Shown here in pieces: positions 9,657-18,395 of a DNA stretch of 64,000 nucleotides. The stretch covers positions 1-64,000 of the forward strand of contig NZ_KN360926.1 in the NCBI RefSeq assembly GCF_000784355.1. Direction: 5' to 3'. This stretch comes from Methanolacinia paynteri (GTDB taxonomy: Archaea; Halobacteriota; Methanomicrobia; Methanomicrobiales; Methanomicrobiaceae). Made by a program: the position numbers and the translations under genes. Below the pieces are notes generated by a model. That model searched no databases and was not told the DNA's origin. It saw only the letters and a list, made by a program, of their open reading frames with translations. Position 1 is the first letter of the stretch, and each line of letters opens with the position of its first letter.

Positions 9657-10406
9657 TTATTCATCTTTCGTCCACGGGTTCATCATCGTGTAGGAATCTT
9701 CCGAATCAATTGCTATTGTTCCCGATTCCATCGTGAGATCAAGGAGGTGGCCCCCGTAATTCCTGTCTTCACTTATGAAATGCAGGTGAAATCCTTCCGC
9801 ATTAACTCCGCTCATGTATTCTGGATGATAAAAGCCTATTGCAGTTCCTTTGACATTTGTATCTGGAAATGTCGCCTGTTCATCCGAGATTACCTCTTCA
9901 AGCGGCCGGTAGGGATAATCCTGTGCGGGAACACTTCGTGTCAGGGTCTCGCTGAACAGACCGTCGAGCCTTATGGTGCTGATCGTAGCATTCGAGGGCA
10001 ATATTTCACTGATGTAGTCCCTGATCTCCGAATAATTCATTGGATGATCTATCTTCACGACCAAATCGGGATTGAAATATGTTATCTCTGCGAAAGGAGT
10101 TGTCATTTCGCCGGTAACGGTGTGTACTGTTCCGTCGTCTGCAACGCGATATGCGAAACCGTCGATAAGTATCATCTCGCCGTCAAGCTTGTCGAAGGTC
10201 CCTAGTCCCGCATCTCCGTGTTCCAAGACCTCTGCATATGATATCGTTCCGTTGTAATTTCCTTCGGAAAGCCATTCAAAAGGAGCTGACTGGTATACGG
10301 TGTCGGTGATCTCCGTTTCAGCGGGCATTACTGATGCAAGTGCCGCATATATGAAAAATACTATCGCGATTGCGGCTCCAAAACCCAGAAGATGTTCTTT
10401 TCTCAT
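9657..10406 (-). CDS. budA: membrane-anchored or exported acetolactate decarboxylase family protein
   Basis: A 249-residue protein with an N-terminal hydrophobic segment (residues 8-27) acting as signal or anchor, then the alpha-acetolactate decarboxylase fold. HGDAGLGTF, LDGEMILIDG, TPFAEITYF and GFHLHFIS followed by GGHLLD are family hallmarks. The zinc-binding pattern His-x-His-x10-His is intact, so the enzyme looks active. It converts acetolactate to acetoin. An extracytoplasmic form in a methanogen is odd, because acetolactate is a cytoplasmic intermediate of branched-chain amino acid synthesis. Together with dph6 it forms a tight leftward cluster. Confidence 0.85.
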   Translation of the reverse strand: MRKEHLLGFGAAIAIVFFIYAALASVMPAETEITDTVYQSAPFEWLSEGNYNGTISYAEVLEHGDAGLGTFDKLDGEMILIDGFAYRVADDGTVHTVTGEMTTPFAEITYFNPDLVVKIDHPMNYSEIRDYISEILPSNATISTIRLDGLFSETLTRSVPAQDYPYRPLEEVISDEQATFPDTNVKGTAIGFYHPEYMSGVNAEGFHLHFISEDRNYGGHLLDLTMESGTIAIDSEDSYTMMNPWTKDE

Positions 10407-10436
10407 TTCTCACCCGTGAAGAAGTAACTGTTAATG

Positions 10437-12131
10437 TCAGCTCCTGTTCAGGAGATATGTCTTTCGTTTCTCTAGTTTCTTTCTGTCTTTTTCCGATTCG
10501 GTCTTTTGACCTGTCATAGGATCGTACCCGAGATAATACATGGCCGTCGATCTTGTCATCGGGGTGGGTGTGAAGATCTGGGACTGCGCACCTGAGAGCC
10601 CGAATCTTTTAAGGAACTCCGAGGTTTCAAGTATTTCCTTTTCTCCTTCTCCCGGGTGGCCTGTAATGAGATAAGGAGTGAGTATACATTTCAGGCCGGA
10701 TTTTTTACGTATGCCTGCAAATCTTTTGTAAAAATCTTCAAATATTTTCACAGACGGTTTATTCATAAGTTCAAGGACTTTATCGCTTCCTGACTCGGGT
10801 GCGATCTTCATCCTTCCCGAGATATATTTTCCGAGTATCGATTCGATGGCTGAATCATTGAGAATGCATTGTTCATACCTGATCCCTGAATTTATCTGTA
10901 TTCGTTTGACACTCTGTATTCTCAGGGCTTCGTCGAGTATCGACAGGTATTCCTTCGTTCCGGGAACAAGATTTTTACAGCCTTCACCTGATTTGAGACA
11001 GTCATGAGATATGCATCCGCCGGAGGCACACTTCGATCCGTACATGTTGGCCGTGGGTCCGCCGATATCGGTTATTGTTCCCCTGAAATTATTCATCCCT
11101 GATATCGCTTTAACCTCTTTCAATATCGAGTCCCTGCTTCTCGATACGATCTCTTTTCCCTGGTGTGCGGATATTGCACAGAACGAGCAGTCCCCGAAGC
11201 AGCCCCTGTGCGATGTAACAGAAGTTTCGATCATATCGAAGGCAGGGATTCGTTTATATTTCGGATGCGGCCTTCGTTCAAACCTGAGATCATAGATATA
11301 ATCGAGCTCTTCCGGCGCTACCTGTTGTTTAGGCTGCTGGACATAGTATCTTGTATCATATTTCTGGACCAGAACATTCCGGTCGTCGTTCTTTTCAAAG
11401 AGTCTCCATGCCTCTGCGAATTTATCTTTCGAATCTTCAACCTCTTTGAATGAAGGAAGTATAACGGTGTTTTCATCATTCTGATAATCGTCGAATTCCC
11501 TGCATATAACAGCCGTATTCGGAACCCGGATCTTTTCCGGGGGGATCCCGTTTTCGAGATTTTGTACAGTTTCAAGAAGAGGGTATTCTCCCATTCCGTA
11601 GACAAGGATGTCTGCCTTTGAATCGAAAAGTATGCTTCTCCGGATCTTATCTGACCAGAAATCATAATGTGCAATTCTCCTGAGAGACGCCTCGATTCCC
11701 CCGATGATTATCGGGACATCCCTGCATGCGGTCTTAATCTGGTTGCAGTATACCGCCACTGTCCTGTCGGGTCTGATCCTGTATTTCTTTCCTTCCCCTT
11801 TTTTGGAAAAATATGGATTTCCGTCTTCACAGAACCGGTCTTCCTTTCGTGGGATCTTTTTTGCGGTATAGTTTATGACCATGGAGTCGGCCTGACCTCC
11901 AGAGACGGCGAATGCTATCCTCGGAACGCCCAGTTCAAGAAAACTTTCAGGGTTCTTCCAGTCTGGCTGCGAGAGAATTCCTACTTTGTAGCCTTGTCTC
12001 TCTAAAAATCTGCCGAGAATAGCCATTGCAAAAGAGGGATGATCAACGTATGCGTCAGGAGTTACAATGACGATGTCGCACTGCTCGATCCCCTGTTTCT
12101 GCATCTCAAGTCTGGAGGTCGGAAGAAACAT
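10437..12131 (-). CDS. YgiQ/UPF0313-family radical SAM protein
   Basis: About 564 residues. An N-terminal B12-binding-like alpha/beta region (IVTPDAYVDHPSFAMAILGR) is followed by a radical SAM core with CFGDCSFC (CX3CX2C) and a C-terminal PTPMTRSTAMYYLGYDP signature typical of YgiQ proteins. The reaction is unknown. The reading frame extends up to 12215, but start 12131 is chosen since homologues begin MFLPTSRxEM and the longer form would overlap the upstream gene. Confidence 0.85.
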   Translation of the reverse strand: MFLPTSRLEMQKQGIEQCDIVIVTPDAYVDHPSFAMAILGRFLERQGYKVGILSQPDWKNPESFLELGVPRIAFAVSGGQADSMVINYTAKKIPRKEDRFCEDGNPYFSKKGEGKKYRIRPDRTVAVYCNQIKTACRDVPIIIGGIEASLRRIAHYDFWSDKIRRSILFDSKADILVYGMGEYPLLETVQNLENGIPPEKIRVPNTAVICREFDDYQNDENTVILPSFKEVEDSKDKFAEAWRLFEKNDDRNVLVQKYDTRYYVQQPKQQVAPEELDYIYDLRFERRPHPKYKRIPAFDMIETSVTSHRGCFGDCSFCAISAHQGKEIVSRSRDSILKEVKAISGMNNFRGTITDIGGPTANMYGSKCASGGCISHDCLKSGEGCKNLVPGTKEYLSILDEALRIQSVKRIQINSGIRYEQCILNDSAIESILGKYISGRMKIAPESGSDKVLELMNKPSVKIFEDFYKRFAGIRKKSGLKCILTPYLITGHPGEGEKEILETSEFLKRFGLSGAQSQIFTPTPMTRSTAMYYLGYDPMTGQKTESEKDRKKLEKRKTYLLNRS

Positions 12132-12207
12132 AATGAAATTGCCTGAACTGCTGTTAGAAGATTGTATTAAAAGAAGAAAAATGTTAAGAAAGGTTAAGTA
12201 TGGGGGA

Positions 12208-13800
12208 TTATTCAAGGAGAATGTCCAGAGCTTCGTCCTTGTATGATTCCATAACGTACGGTATTCCCGATACTTCCGAGGCTTCGGGTGTCAATGCCAT
12301 AAGATCGTTTCTGGAAATTGAATTCAGGCTGAAATTGCGGCTTCCTGCCATGATCTGCTGCATGCCGGTTCTGAAGCGCTGAGCATATGTGTATATGCCG
12401 ACTGCTCCGAGCGGGATCTCGTCGATTCTTCCGTCGTATTTTTCTTTGAGCTCCTGGTAAGATACGAAGATCTCCTCAATCTTTGTGCCGTACTTGGAAA
12501 CTGTCTTCGGGAGTTCGTCTTTCTCGAGCCATTTCCCGATATTCTTTCCGACCATTCCGGGGATCATGAGTGCACGGCCCATACAGACTGCCTTGAAGTA
12601 CGGTGCACCCATACAGAGTGCCTTGAAGGCGTTTGCTTCGTCTGCGAATCCGCCGGCGATGGCGAGATCGGGTACGCGGTACCCCTTCTTCTCGAGTTTT
12701 GTTGCGAATTCGTATGCAAGTGACTGTAGATAGAATGTCGGAATACCCCATTCGTTCATCATCGGCCACGGGCTCATTCCGGTTCCGCCGGGTGCGCCGT
12801 CGATCGTAAGAAGGTCGATCTTTGCTTCCGATGAATAGCGGATCGCCATTGCAAGCTCCTTCATCGAATATGCGCCTGTCTTAAGAGTGACCCTCTTGAA
12901 ACCGATATCACGGAGACGGTCGACTTCTTCGAGGAATCCTTCCTTTGTTACGAATCCAAGACGGGAATGGCGCTCAAACTCTTTGATTGCCCCGTCTTCA
13001 AAGGCCTTCTGGATGTCGTGGCGTGTCGGGTCTGGAAGAACTATATATCCACGCTCTTTGAGTTCAGTCGCTCTTGAGAGTGAGCGAACTTTGATCTCAC
13101 CGCCGATACATTTTGCTCCCTGTCCCCACTTGAGTTCGAGAGTTTCAAGATTGTGCTTGCTCGAGACATATTCGGCTGTTCCGAGCCTGGTGTCCTCGAC
13201 GTTCATCTGGACGAGGATCTCTCCGTAACCTTCGTGGAACTTCTTGTAGGTCTCGATTCTCCTGTCCATCTCGGGTGATTCTATGACCTTGCCCTTGTTG
13301 TCGCGTTTAAGATCGGGGTCTACACCGCACACGTTTTCACCGCATACAAGTGTAATTCCCGATATTGCGGCGCCTACTGCAAAGTGCTCCCAGTTTATGC
13401 GGGCGATATCGGTCGATCCGAGTGCACCGGTAAAGATCGGAACCCTCATCGGTACTTTGATATCCCATCCGTATTCGGTTTCAGTGTTGACATCTTCAAA
13501 AACCGCAGTGTCGGGATCTGCACTGACTCCTTCCGGCAGCCCGTTGGCGCCTACTGCATATCCGTGTATGTTAAGATGCGAATAATCGATCGGGTAGTCT
13601 TTATCCGCTCCTGCGGTTACTTCGCCGAAGGGTCCCGGGTACAGTACTTCACGTCCCCTGAAAGAGGACAGCCAGATGTCACAGTTGCCTTTGCATCCGT
13701 CAACACATCTCGAGCACATGCCTGACATAGGTACGACATTTCTTGAACGGTTCGATGTGTGTACAGCTTCATTTGCATTTGGTGTCTTTAGATTCGCCAT
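12208..13800 (-). CDS. second glutamate-synthase-like FMN protein
   Basis: A 530-residue member of the FMN-binding glutamate synthase domain family, separate from the glt operon. A Cys-rich N-terminal patch (Cys29/32/36/40) suggests an Fe-S site. The barrel has the DGAPGGTGMSPWPMMNEWG region and PDLAIAGGFADE phosphate-binding segment. It lacks the amidotransferase and GXGXG partners, and the GCxxCxxC cluster of true GltB is not where expected. It may use free ammonia or act on another substrate; function unknown. SD-like AGAGGT lies 5 bases before the ATG. Confidence 0.75.
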   Translation of the reverse strand: MANLKTPNANEAVHTSNRSRNVVPMSGMCSRCVDGCKGNCDIWLSSFRGREVLYPGPFGEVTAGADKDYPIDYSHLNIHGYAVGANGLPEGVSADPDTAVFEDVNTETEYGWDIKVPMRVPIFTGALGSTDIARINWEHFAVGAAISGITLVCGENVCGVDPDLKRDNKGKVIESPEMDRRIETYKKFHEGYGEILVQMNVEDTRLGTAEYVSSKHNLETLELKWGQGAKCIGGEIKVRSLSRATELKERGYIVLPDPTRHDIQKAFEDGAIKEFERHSRLGFVTKEGFLEEVDRLRDIGFKRVTLKTGAYSMKELAMAIRYSSEAKIDLLTIDGAPGGTGMSPWPMMNEWGIPTFYLQSLAYEFATKLEKKGYRVPDLAIAGGFADEANAFKALCMGAPYFKAVCMGRALMIPGMVGKNIGKWLEKDELPKTVSKYGTKIEEIFVSYQELKEKYDGRIDEIPLGAVGIYTYAQRFRTGMQQIMAGSRNFSLNSISRNDLMALTPEASEVSGIPYVMESYKDEALDILLE

Positions 13801-14054
13801 AGTTTACCTCTGGATTTTCGTATAGCAGGAATATAACCTCTGAATACAACTAAACCTGCGATAAGTATACCTTAAACTTTCAGGATTTCTAGTTTTCCCT
13901 GAAAAAAGCATGTTTTAGCATGCACCATCACTCATGCTTTTCACGAGTGCATACAAACATCTTCTTTCTGACGCTTATAAATTTTTCTATATAGATTATT
14001 GTAATGGGGAAATTGCAAAATATCATTCTATAGTTTGTGGGGAAACAAAAAAAA

Positions 14055-14705
14055 TTAGTAGAATTTAATCCCTACATCTTTCATATTGTTGTATTTCGCG
14101 ATATTGAGTATCAGGGGGGTGATGCTCTCGATGATAGAAGAAGACTCGAGCGGGCCTGCATCATATGCGGTAAGTTCCGATACCTCTTCTACAAGGCCCA
14201 TAACGATCTGCTTTGATTGAAGGTCATCGCCACATACTGCGACCGAATAATCCAGAACTTCATCGAGTTTCTTCCATTTTTGCGCTGAGATGTTGTTGAA
14301 AGCTCCTACGATCTTTGCACTCTCCGGAAGCATTTTTTTAATTGCAAGCGCTGCCGAGCCTTCCTCCGGAGGGTCATAGTAGAAATGATCTGTTTTTCCA
14401 ATCGGGTTAACCGGAGTTACTACTATCTTGTCTTCAAAACCTGTCAGGGATTTTATCGTTGATTCAAGGTGCCTGTAATTGACGGATATGACGACGATAT
14501 CGCCCATGTCGACAGCATCCTGGTTGGTTACTCCCTGGCAGTGGGCATTTATGCCCTTTTCCGAAAGGGCTTTGATCATGCATTCACTTGTCTCGCATGC
14601 CTTGTCCTTGTCGCGTGAACCGATGTAGATCTCGTGATTCTGTGAAAGGCGATGTGCAAGCCCCTCACCAATGTCGCCCGTACCTCCGATAATGCCAATC
14701 TTCAT
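14055..14705 (-). CDS. npdG: F420H2:NADP+ oxidoreductase (NADPH-dependent F420 reductase)
   Basis: A 216-residue protein starting with the Rossmann motif GIIGGTGDIGEGLA and the NADP-phosphate-binding IGSRDKDKA. Later segments (VTPVNPIGK, AFNNISAQKW, VCGDD) match the archaeal Fno family. It moves hydride between F420H2 and NADP+, supplying NADPH for biosynthesis in a cell whose main hydride carrier is F420. Monocistronic, with about 250 bp of leader region shared with the gene to its left. Confidence 0.92.
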   Translation of the reverse strand: MKIGIIGGTGDIGEGLAHRLSQNHEIYIGSRDKDKACETSECMIKALSEKGINAHCQGVTNQDAVDMGDIVVISVNYRHLESTIKSLTGFEDKIVVTPVNPIGKTDHFYYDPPEEGSAALAIKKMLPESAKIVGAFNNISAQKWKKLDEVLDYSVAVCGDDLQSKQIVMGLVEEVSELTAYDAGPLESSSIIESITPLILNIAKYNNMKDVGIKFY

Positions 14706-14822
14706 GATAATTCCTGAATATGGTTGTATTTGAGAATATGATAATATTTCTCTATTTAACTGAGAACACTGATTGTTATCGAAGTTTGGCGAAAAAATCC
14801 CTGTGATATTTTGAGAAAAAAA

Positions 14823-15716
14823 TTAATTGTCGATTTGTTTAAGAATATTTTCCATTACTTCGTCGACATGCTTCCATGTGACTTTGTTCTGTTCGCTCCC
14901 GTCTCTTTTCAGGATGAACGGCTTTCCTTCGTCGCCTGCGATTCTCATATCAGGATCGATCGGAATGCTCCCGAGGTATGGAACGTTGAGCTCTTTTGCA
15001 GCTTTTTCTCCGCCGCCTCTTCCGAAGAGATCGATTACATCGCCGCAGTGCGGGCAGACCAGTCCGCTCATATTCTCGATAATTCCAAGAACCTTCAGTC
15101 CAAGTTTTTCAATAAACTTAACGGACTTTGAAGAGTCGAGAATTGCAACATCCTGTGGTGTTGTCACGATTACGGCACCTGCAATATTCGGGGCCAGCTG
15201 GGCGACCGAAAGTGCTTCATCCCCGGTTCCCGGCGGAAGATCAACTACCAGATAATCAAGTTCTCCCCAGTTGACATCTTCAAGGAACTGCTTTATGGCA
15301 GTATTCTTCATAGCGCCCCTCCAGACAACAGGGCTTGATGTATCGGGCAGGAGGAATGCCATCGAAACTACACCCAGCTTTCCTGAGACCTTTACCGGTT
15401 CTATGGTCTTTCCGTCATACGATCCGAGCTTCTGGTCCTCGATTCCGAGCATTTTCGGGATGTTGGGGCCATGAATATCCAAATCGGCAAGGCCCGTGTT
15501 GTATCCCTTGTTCGAAAGCGCCATTGCAAGATTTGTTGCTACAGTACTCTTTCCGACTCCTCCCTTCCCGCTCAGGACAAGGATAACGTTCTTTACGTTC
15601 ATCTGGACTTTGGGCTGAATTCCTGAAGCCGCTTTCTGGGGATCATTGCAGTTTGTAGCTGAAGGACATGATGAACACTGCCCGTCGCATGATGATTGTT
15701 CTGTCTTCTCTGTCAT
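14823..15716 (-). CDS. apbC: Mrp/ApbC-family Fe-S cluster carrier ATPase
   Basis: A 297-residue P-loop ATPase. The deviant Walker A GKGGVGKST is at about residue 45, followed by GLADLDIHGPNIP, DYLVVDLPPGTGDEAL, and the C-terminal CPHC pair that bridges Fe-S clusters in dimers. An N-terminal Cys-rich segment (CDGQCSSC, then C) resembles Nbp35/ApbC proteins. It carries 4Fe-4S clusters to apo-proteins. Start 15716 is preferred to the in-frame ATG at 15797: GGAGTGG lies ahead of it and the upstream stretch is not conserved-looking. Confidence 0.9.
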   Translation of the reverse strand: MTEKTEQSSCDGQCSSCPSATNCNDPQKAASGIQPKVQMNVKNVILVLSGKGGVGKSTVATNLAMALSNKGYNTGLADLDIHGPNIPKMLGIEDQKLGSYDGKTIEPVKVSGKLGVVSMAFLLPDTSSPVVWRGAMKNTAIKQFLEDVNWGELDYLVVDLPPGTGDEALSVAQLAPNIAGAVIVTTPQDVAILDSSKSVKFIEKLGLKVLGIIENMSGLVCPHCGDVIDLFGRGGGEKAAKELNVPYLGSIPIDPDMRIAGDEGKPFILKRDGSEQNKVTWKHVDEVMENILKQIDN

Positions 15717-15955
15717 TATAATTCCACTCCATATATCAGAATAATGAATGTTTTTATTCAGAATCCATAAAGCTATCAATTTTGCCAGATGTTTCAATTG
15801 TTTTTGAATCTACGGCAGAATAATATTTTGGATTCTTTCATTCGCATGTCATGCAATTCCTGTTGTTCAAAAGGATCGTAATTAAGGAATTGCACTTTTT
15901 ATAGTGATGTAATTCAGAATTTCAGAATTGCAGGAATTTTTAATTTAAAGAGGTT

Positions 15956-16285
15956 CTATTTCGGCTTTCTGGTAATCTGGTTTACTTTCTGGACGCAGCG
16001 GCATATATCGCAAATCGTAACTGAACCTTCGCCGGTTATCACTCCGTCGGCCCACGACTCGATAATGTCATCCAGATCCATGCTAATATAGATCTCTCCG
16101 GACCCGCGCTTTCTGCTCATGTACTGGGACACTGCTGCCCTCGATATGCCCATCCATTTTGCCACCTTTGCCTGGGATATGCCTTTTTCTTCGACGAGGC
16201 GGCAGACAAGTTCTGCACGGAGTTGCGGAAGATAATTTCTAACCACCTCGTCACAGGTCATTATATCACAGAGGGGCAGGTTCAT
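15956..16285 (-). CDS. HTH transcriptional regulator (COG2522-like)
   Basis: A 109-residue protein with a helix-turn-helix at residues 38-58 (ISQAKVAKWMGISRAAVSQYMS), resembling the archaeal COG2522 regulators, and a C-terminal CDICRC Cys cluster that could bind Fe-S or metal. Its ATG overlaps the end of the upstream winged-helix gene by 4 bases, so the pair is one operon read from the GTTAAC promoter. Target genes are unknown; autoregulation is likely. Confidence 0.75.
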   Translation of the reverse strand: MNLPLCDIMTCDEVVRNYLPQLRAELVCRLVEEKGISQAKVAKWMGISRAAVSQYMSRKRGSGEIYISMDLDDIIESWADGVITGEGSVTICDICRCVQKVNQITRKPK

Positions 16286-16551
16286 ACCGTAGCCACATCC
16301 GGAGAATCTCCAAGTTCTGGCACTTCTTTCTTCTGGTAAAGAACCTGCCTTGCGTCACGGAAGTTGAACTTCTCGATGATAAGGCCCTTCTCCTTTAAGC
16401 GCTTCAATGCATAGCGTATAGTACGGGGTGCTATGTCGGCTTCGTTCGTCATGTCCTTAAACGTTCGCGGCTTTCCGTCATCAAGCACCCTCATTAGGAT
16501 CCTTGCGGAGGGCGGAAGCCCAGTCTTGTTCACAGCGTTAACAACTACCAT
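16282..16551 (-). CDS. MarR/winged-helix transcriptional regulator
   Basis: An 89-residue winged helix-turn-helix protein: PPSARILMRVLDDG (helix 1), FKDMTNEADIAPRTIRYALKRL (recognition region), then the wing (LIIEKFNFRDARQVLYQ). The annotated ATG is about 26 bp from a minus-strand TATA box, which implies a leaderless mRNA. Three GTTAAC motifs lie at the start, one within the coding region, pointing to self-repression. Confidence 0.75.
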   Translation of the reverse strand: MVVVNAVNKTGLPPSARILMRVLDDGKPRTFKDMTNEADIAPRTIRYALKRLKEKGLIIEKFNFRDARQVLYQKKEVPELGDSPDVATV

Positions 16552-16585
16552 GATACATAGTTAACGCTGTTAACATATATAATTT
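16534..16585 (-). promoter_or_regulatory. regulator promoter with GTTAAC operator cluster
   Basis: GTTAAC occurs at 16537-16542, 16560-16565 and 16569-16574. The first two are part of an inverted repeat AGCGTTAAC / GTTAACGCT (16534-16542 and 16560-16568) centred near the start codon at 16551. A TATA-like ATTATATAT (minus strand) lies at about 16575-16585. A repressor bound here would cover the transcription start and start codon, so autoregulation by the winged-helix protein is the simplest reading. Confidence 0.6.
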
Positions 16586-16656
16586 TCGTAGATCCAAGGG
16601 GTTATTAAATTAATCAAATTAACAAATCCAAAAAAATAAACACAATTTTATAATTA

Positions 16657-17841
16657 TTATCTGCCTGTGTAACACTGAATAATTCCTTTATACACCTCTA
16701 CGGATTTTTTCAGCTCTTCAATAGAAACCGCCTCATTTACACCATGCAGCGTATTGATCTCCCCCGGTCCGTATTCTATGACATTGAATCCGTTTCGCCT
16801 CAGGAATCTCGCATCCGTGGCCGCCCATTGTACAAAAGGAGACGGGATATCTTTGTACACCTTTTGGATATTCTGAAGAGCTATTTTGACAATATCGGAA
16901 TTTTCATCCGTATACGTCGGCCAAGAGAATTCTTTTGCCGTTATCCTGTCATTAGTGCATATAGAACTCAGTTCTTCGAGAAGTTCCTCCGGACTGCATC
17001 CCCATGGGATTCTCATTTCAAGTTCGAGACAGCATTTCTGTGCAACGATGTTTATCCTCTCCCCGCCCCTGATAAGTCCGGGGTTGTACGTTACCTTCTT
17101 CAAAATGTTTTCAACGGAAGTAATGCCTGTCGCTTTCCCAATAATTTTTCCGGATTCCTTAATAATGCAGTCGAATTCTTCTGAAACAGGATAGGTTCTC
17201 CTGTTTATTTCTCTTATGTGGCAGACGAATTCAAGTGCTTTTTCTATCGAACTGACTCCGACTTCCGGATAAAGTGAACCGTGTCCCGGTTCTCCTGTGA
17301 ACTCGATCCTCATTCTAAGAATTCCTTTCTGCCCTATAGACGGGTGAAGAGACGGAGTACATTCTGCAATGAGACAATCGCAGGGCTGTAAAAGACCTTC
17401 CTTGATCAGGTGTCTGGTCCCGGACGGTCCGCCGGACTCTTCGTCGCAGACGAAACAGAGATTGGCAGGGACATCCCGGTTTTCTATCCACTTATCAATA
17501 AATGCCGTTATTAGTGCAGCACAACCGCCCTTCATATCCGCAGTGCCGCGGCCGAAGATGTACCCGTCGACGATCTTAGCCGAGAAGGGATCATACTCCC
17601 ATCCTTCTGGCATGGCAGGAACCACATCGACGTGGCCGAGGAGGAGAAGCGGACGGTTTTGAAGAACTGTCTGGATATTGCTCTTCCCACAGGGAAGATC
17701 CGTTCTAAAAAACGGAATATCAAAATTCTCAAAAATGGTTTGTATATAATCGATAACTGCCGATGTATCGCCCGGAGGGTTCTCACTATCAATCCTTACA
17801 AGCTCCGAGCATAATTCTACAACATCGGGTCTTTCGTTCAT
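16657..17841 (-). CDS. M20-family metallopeptidase (ArgE/DapE/CPG2-like)
   Basis: A 394-residue di-zinc deacylase. Metal and catalytic motifs are in order: LLGHVDVVP (His ligand and Asp), GRGTADMKGG (bridging Asp), CDEESGGPSG (Glu base and ligand), ECTPS, and a late His in NTLHGVNE. Family members remove acyl groups from acetylornithine or succinyl-diaminopimelate. This archaeon's lysine and arginine genes elsewhere in the window do not decide between them. The start overlaps the end of the upstream orphan gene by 4 bases. Confidence 0.85.
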   Translation of the reverse strand: MNERPDVVELCSELVRIDSENPPGDTSAVIDYIQTIFENFDIPFFRTDLPCGKSNIQTVLQNRPLLLLGHVDVVPAMPEGWEYDPFSAKIVDGYIFGRGTADMKGGCAALITAFIDKWIENRDVPANLCFVCDEESGGPSGTRHLIKEGLLQPCDCLIAECTPSLHPSIGQKGILRMRIEFTGEPGHGSLYPEVGVSSIEKALEFVCHIREINRRTYPVSEEFDCIIKESGKIIGKATGITSVENILKKVTYNPGLIRGGERINIVAQKCCLELEMRIPWGCSPEELLEELSSICTNDRITAKEFSWPTYTDENSDIVKIALQNIQKVYKDIPSPFVQWAATDARFLRRNGFNVIEYGPGEINTLHGVNEAVSIEELKKSVEVYKGIIQCYTGR

Positions 17842-18347
17842 TTTTTAGTCGCCATGAATTCATTGAAGAGTTGATCGAGCGAGGCGCCTTTGTAGATACT
17901 CTTGATGAAATCTTTCGAGAAGAACTCCTCGATCCAGACAAGGAACTGGTTTGTGGTTGTGGGCTGGTTGCTGCCCGGATCGATTGAGATCCTGAAACTC
18001 CTGTATCCTGCAGGAGTAGAGTTGTCGTAGATCTCTCTCCACAGCGAAGGGAGTGAACTAAACTTTTCAGGATGATTCTCTTTCAGCCAGTTGATAAATT
18101 CGGGGAAAAATGCCCGTTCTCCTTTCTTCTCCTCATCGATCCTCCACCTGAGATATTCCATATTCATCTTGTTCCTGACATTGTGGTAATTATATGCCAG
18201 GATGCAGACCGAGAAGTCGATATGTGCTATTGCATCGATAAAGTAGAAGTATAAAACCTGGTTGAAATCCCCGACGGATTCCAGGACAAGAGATTTGCTG
18301 TATAAAACATCCAGAACATGGTGGTATTCATTCTTTTCAAGAAGCAT
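17838..18347 (-). CDS. uncharacterised 169-residue protein
   Basis: Not recognised. A soluble, predicted mostly helical protein rich in aromatic residues (WRIDEEKKG, FINWLKENHP, WIEEFFSKDF), without signal peptide, membrane segment or Cys clusters. It overlaps the M20 peptidase by 4 bases and lies 67 bp from moaA, so it is translated together with the peptidase. Its frame is clean and its codon use matches neighbours, so it is probably a real gene. It might be a toxin-unrelated cytosolic factor; no function is proposed. Confidence 0.6.
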   Translation of the reverse strand: MLLEKNEYHHVLDVLYSKSLVLESVGDFNQVLYFYFIDAIAHIDFSVCILAYNYHNVRNKMNMEYLRWRIDEEKKGERAFFPEFINWLKENHPEKFSSLPSLWREIYDNSTPAGYRSFRISIDPGSNQPTTTNQFLVWIEEFFSKDFIKSIYKGASLDQLFNEFMATKK

Positions 18348-18395
18348 ATCTACCAGTTGGATTACAATTCAAAAATATTTTTGCAAATGAGCATT

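Noticed and set aside
9525-10205. Rightward frame of 226 codons over dph6 and the decarboxylase
   Set aside because: It runs antisense across the junction of two clear genes and shows no homology.
12132-12215. N-terminal extension of the YgiQ-type protein
   Set aside because: It would overlap the upstream glutamate-synthase-like gene and adds a low-complexity segment not typical of the family.
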